Shown in pieces: positions 62,767 to 64,000 of a stretch of 64,000 nt of DNA. The DNA lies in NCBI RefSeq assembly GCF_024349785.1, contig NZ_AP018817.1, positions 1,023,501 to 1,087,500 of the forward strand. Reading direction: 5' to 3'. The notes under the pieces were generated by a model. The model was not told where the DNA came from. It was given only the letters and a program-made list of their open reading frames with translations, and searched no databases. This DNA is from Sphingomonas bisphenolicum. GTDB taxonomy: Bacteria > Pseudomonadota > Alphaproteobacteria > Sphingomonadales > Sphingomonadaceae. Numbering within the stretch: the stretch's first letter is position 1; the number at the start of each line of letters is the position of its first letter. Position numbers and translations under genes: made by a program.

Positions 62767-64000
62767 ATGGCATCGAGAGCCGACCAGCTCGCATCCAATC
62801 TCAGCCTCGCAAAGTTCAGCCAGGCGACCGACCTCAAGAAGCGCCTGTGGTTCACGCTGGGCGCCTTGATCGTCTTCCGTTTCCTCAGCTTCGTGCCGCT
62901 GCCCGGCGTCGATCCGACCGCCCTGTCGCAGCTCTACAGCCAGACCAATGGCGGCATCCTCGACATCTTCAACACCTTCTCGGGTGGGTCGCTGTCGCGC
63001 ATGAGCCTGATCGCGCTGGGCGTGATGCCCTATATCACCGCGTCGATCGTGGTTCAGCTCGGCGCCAGCCTCTCGCCGCAACTCGCGGCGATCAAGAAGG
63101 AAGGCGAAAGCGGCCGCAAGAAGCTGAACCAGTGGACGCGCTATGGCACCGTGGGCCTGACTGCGGTGCAGGGCTATTTCATCGCCGTGGGCCTTGAAAG
63201 CTTCGGCGCCCAGTCGGGTGTCGCGGCGGTGATCGAACCGGGCCTGCTGTTCCGCCTGACCGCGGTCGTGTCGCTGATCGGCGGCACCATGTTCCTGATG
63301 TGGCTGGGCGAACAGATCACGTCGCGCGGGATCGGCAACGGCGTGTCGCTCATCATCATGGCGGGCATCGTCGCCCAGTTGCCGGTTACGCTCAGCAATC
63401 TGTTCAAGTCGGGCAGCGAAGGGTCGATCTCCGGCCTGCTCATCATGTTCGTCATGGTGATGGCGCTGGGCCTGATCCTGCTGATCTGCTTCATGGAGCG
63501 GGCGCAGCGCCGGGTGCTGATCCAATATCCCAAGCGCCAGACCCGCCAGGGCCTGATGCAGGCCGACCGCAGCCATCTGCCGCTCAAGGTCAATACCGCG
63601 GGTGTCATCCCGCCGATCTTCGCCAGCTCGCTGTTGCTGATGCCGCTGACCATCTCGCAATTTGCGGGCCAGACCGTGGCGGGCGAAAGCAAGTGGGGCG
63701 ATTTCGTCCTGACGCTGAACCAGTATCTGTCGCATGGCAGCCCGGTCTATATGGGGCTCTATGGTCTGGGCATCGTCTTCTTCTGCTTCTTCTACACCGC
63801 CGTGGTGTTCAATCCCGAAGAGACGGCCGATAACCTCAAGCGCAATGGCGGCTTCATTCCCGGTATTCGTCCGGGCAAGAATACCGAAAATTATCTGGAT
63901 TATGTGCTGACGCGCATCACCGTCATCGGCGCGGCCTATCTGGCCTTCATCTGTCTGGTGCCGGAATTCGCCATCGCGCGGGCGGGCATTCCCTTCTACC
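62767..64000 (+). CDS. secY: Preprotein translocase subunit SecY (3' end outside window)
   Basis: The frame is open from ATG 62767 to the window end, 411 codons. It has multiple transmembrane helices, with RFLSFVPLPGVDPTALSQLY, the conserved ITSRGIGNGVSLIIMAGIVA, and PLKVNTAGVIPPIFASSLLL. SecY is the channel of the Sec translocon in the inner membrane. It is in its usual place after rplO. The last ~40-45 residues are missing only because the window ends. Confidence 0.97.
   Translation, partial: MASRADQLASNLSLAKFSQATDLKKRLWFTLGALIVFRFLSFVPLPGVDPTALSQLYSQTNGGILDIFNTFSGGSLSRMSLIALGVMPYITASIVVQLGASLSPQLAAIKKEGESGRKKLNQWTRYGTVGLTAVQGYFIAVGLESFGAQSGVAAVIEPGLLFRLTAVVSLIGGTMFLMWLGEQITSRGIGNGVSLIIMAGIVAQLPVTLSNLFKSGSEGSISGLLIMFVMVMALGLILLICFMERAQRRVLIQYPKRQTRQGLMQADRSHLPLKVNTAGVIPPIFASSLLLMPLTISQFAGQTVAGESKWGDFVLTLNQYLSHGSPVYMGLYGLGIVFFCFFYTAVVFNPEETADNLKRNGGFIPGIRPGKNTENYLDYVLTRITVIGAAYLAFICLVPEFAIARAGIPFY

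Overview
The window is chromosomal DNA from a high-GC alphaproteobacterium. It is most likely a sphingomonad (Sphingobium/Sphingomonas type), judging from the gene order, the MucR-type regulator, several sphingomonad-style small hypothetical families and the palindromic repeat near 43.2 kb. No species name is claimed.

Layout. Bases 1-4576 are core chromosome: a secreted trypsin-like autotransporter protease (cut by the window start), a Ppx/GppA phosphatase, the 23S rRNA methyltransferase RlmE, and the first 212 codons of comM (yifB), a Mg-chelatase-like AAA ATPase. At base 4576 comM is interrupted by a 36,676-bp genomic island. The other end is at 41,250, where the remaining 290 codons resume in frame. 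Both junctions can be read: a central CT dinucleotide and two 18-bp island arms that form an inverted pair (15 of 18 positions match), next to a large serine recombinase gene at the right end. Precise excision would rebuild a 502-codon comM and split the island off as a circle.

The island (4577-41250) has no recognisable conjugation genes. Its right part holds the mobility and replication module: the large serine recombinase, a remnant of an older tyrosine integrase, an AlpA-like HTH protein, a RepB/PriCT-type primase-helicase and a seven-copy iteron-like repeat cluster. The rest is accessory cargo rich in anti-phage or conflict-type genes. These are an MmeI-like single-chain restriction-modification enzyme, a translationally coupled ParA ATPase plus RelA/SpoT-type alarmone synthetase, a PD-(D/E)XK nuclease with a partner, an OLD-family ATPase-TOPRIM nuclease and another PD-(D/E)XK-like protein. 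Other cargo includes AlkB and SNase-like genes, GrlR- and MucR-type regulators, Excalibur-domain proteins, a second small serine resolvase with a partner, a complete IS66 element with an 8-bp target duplication, and a Leu-like tRNA with a shortened anticodon arm. Two 129-bp direct copies of a nested palindromic repeat bracket the ParA/RelA-SpoT segment, with a half copy just after it. Five genes are frameshifted, mostly in GC-rich runs.

Bases 42,124-47,279 are core again: a secreted protein, a bactofilin with its M23 peptidase, and a membrane GGDEF-EAL protein. From 47,393 to the window end comes the str-S10-spc translation cluster, rpsL-rpsG-fusA-tuf-rpsJ and on to rplO-secY (secY cut by the window end). 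All its genes are complete and in conserved order. Several intergenic hairpins, including one immediately before rpsJ, probably mark operon boundaries or leader regulation.

The best candidates for something undescribed are the ParA + RelA/SpoT pair inside its repeat-bracketed segment, and the comM-targeting serine-recombinase island itself.
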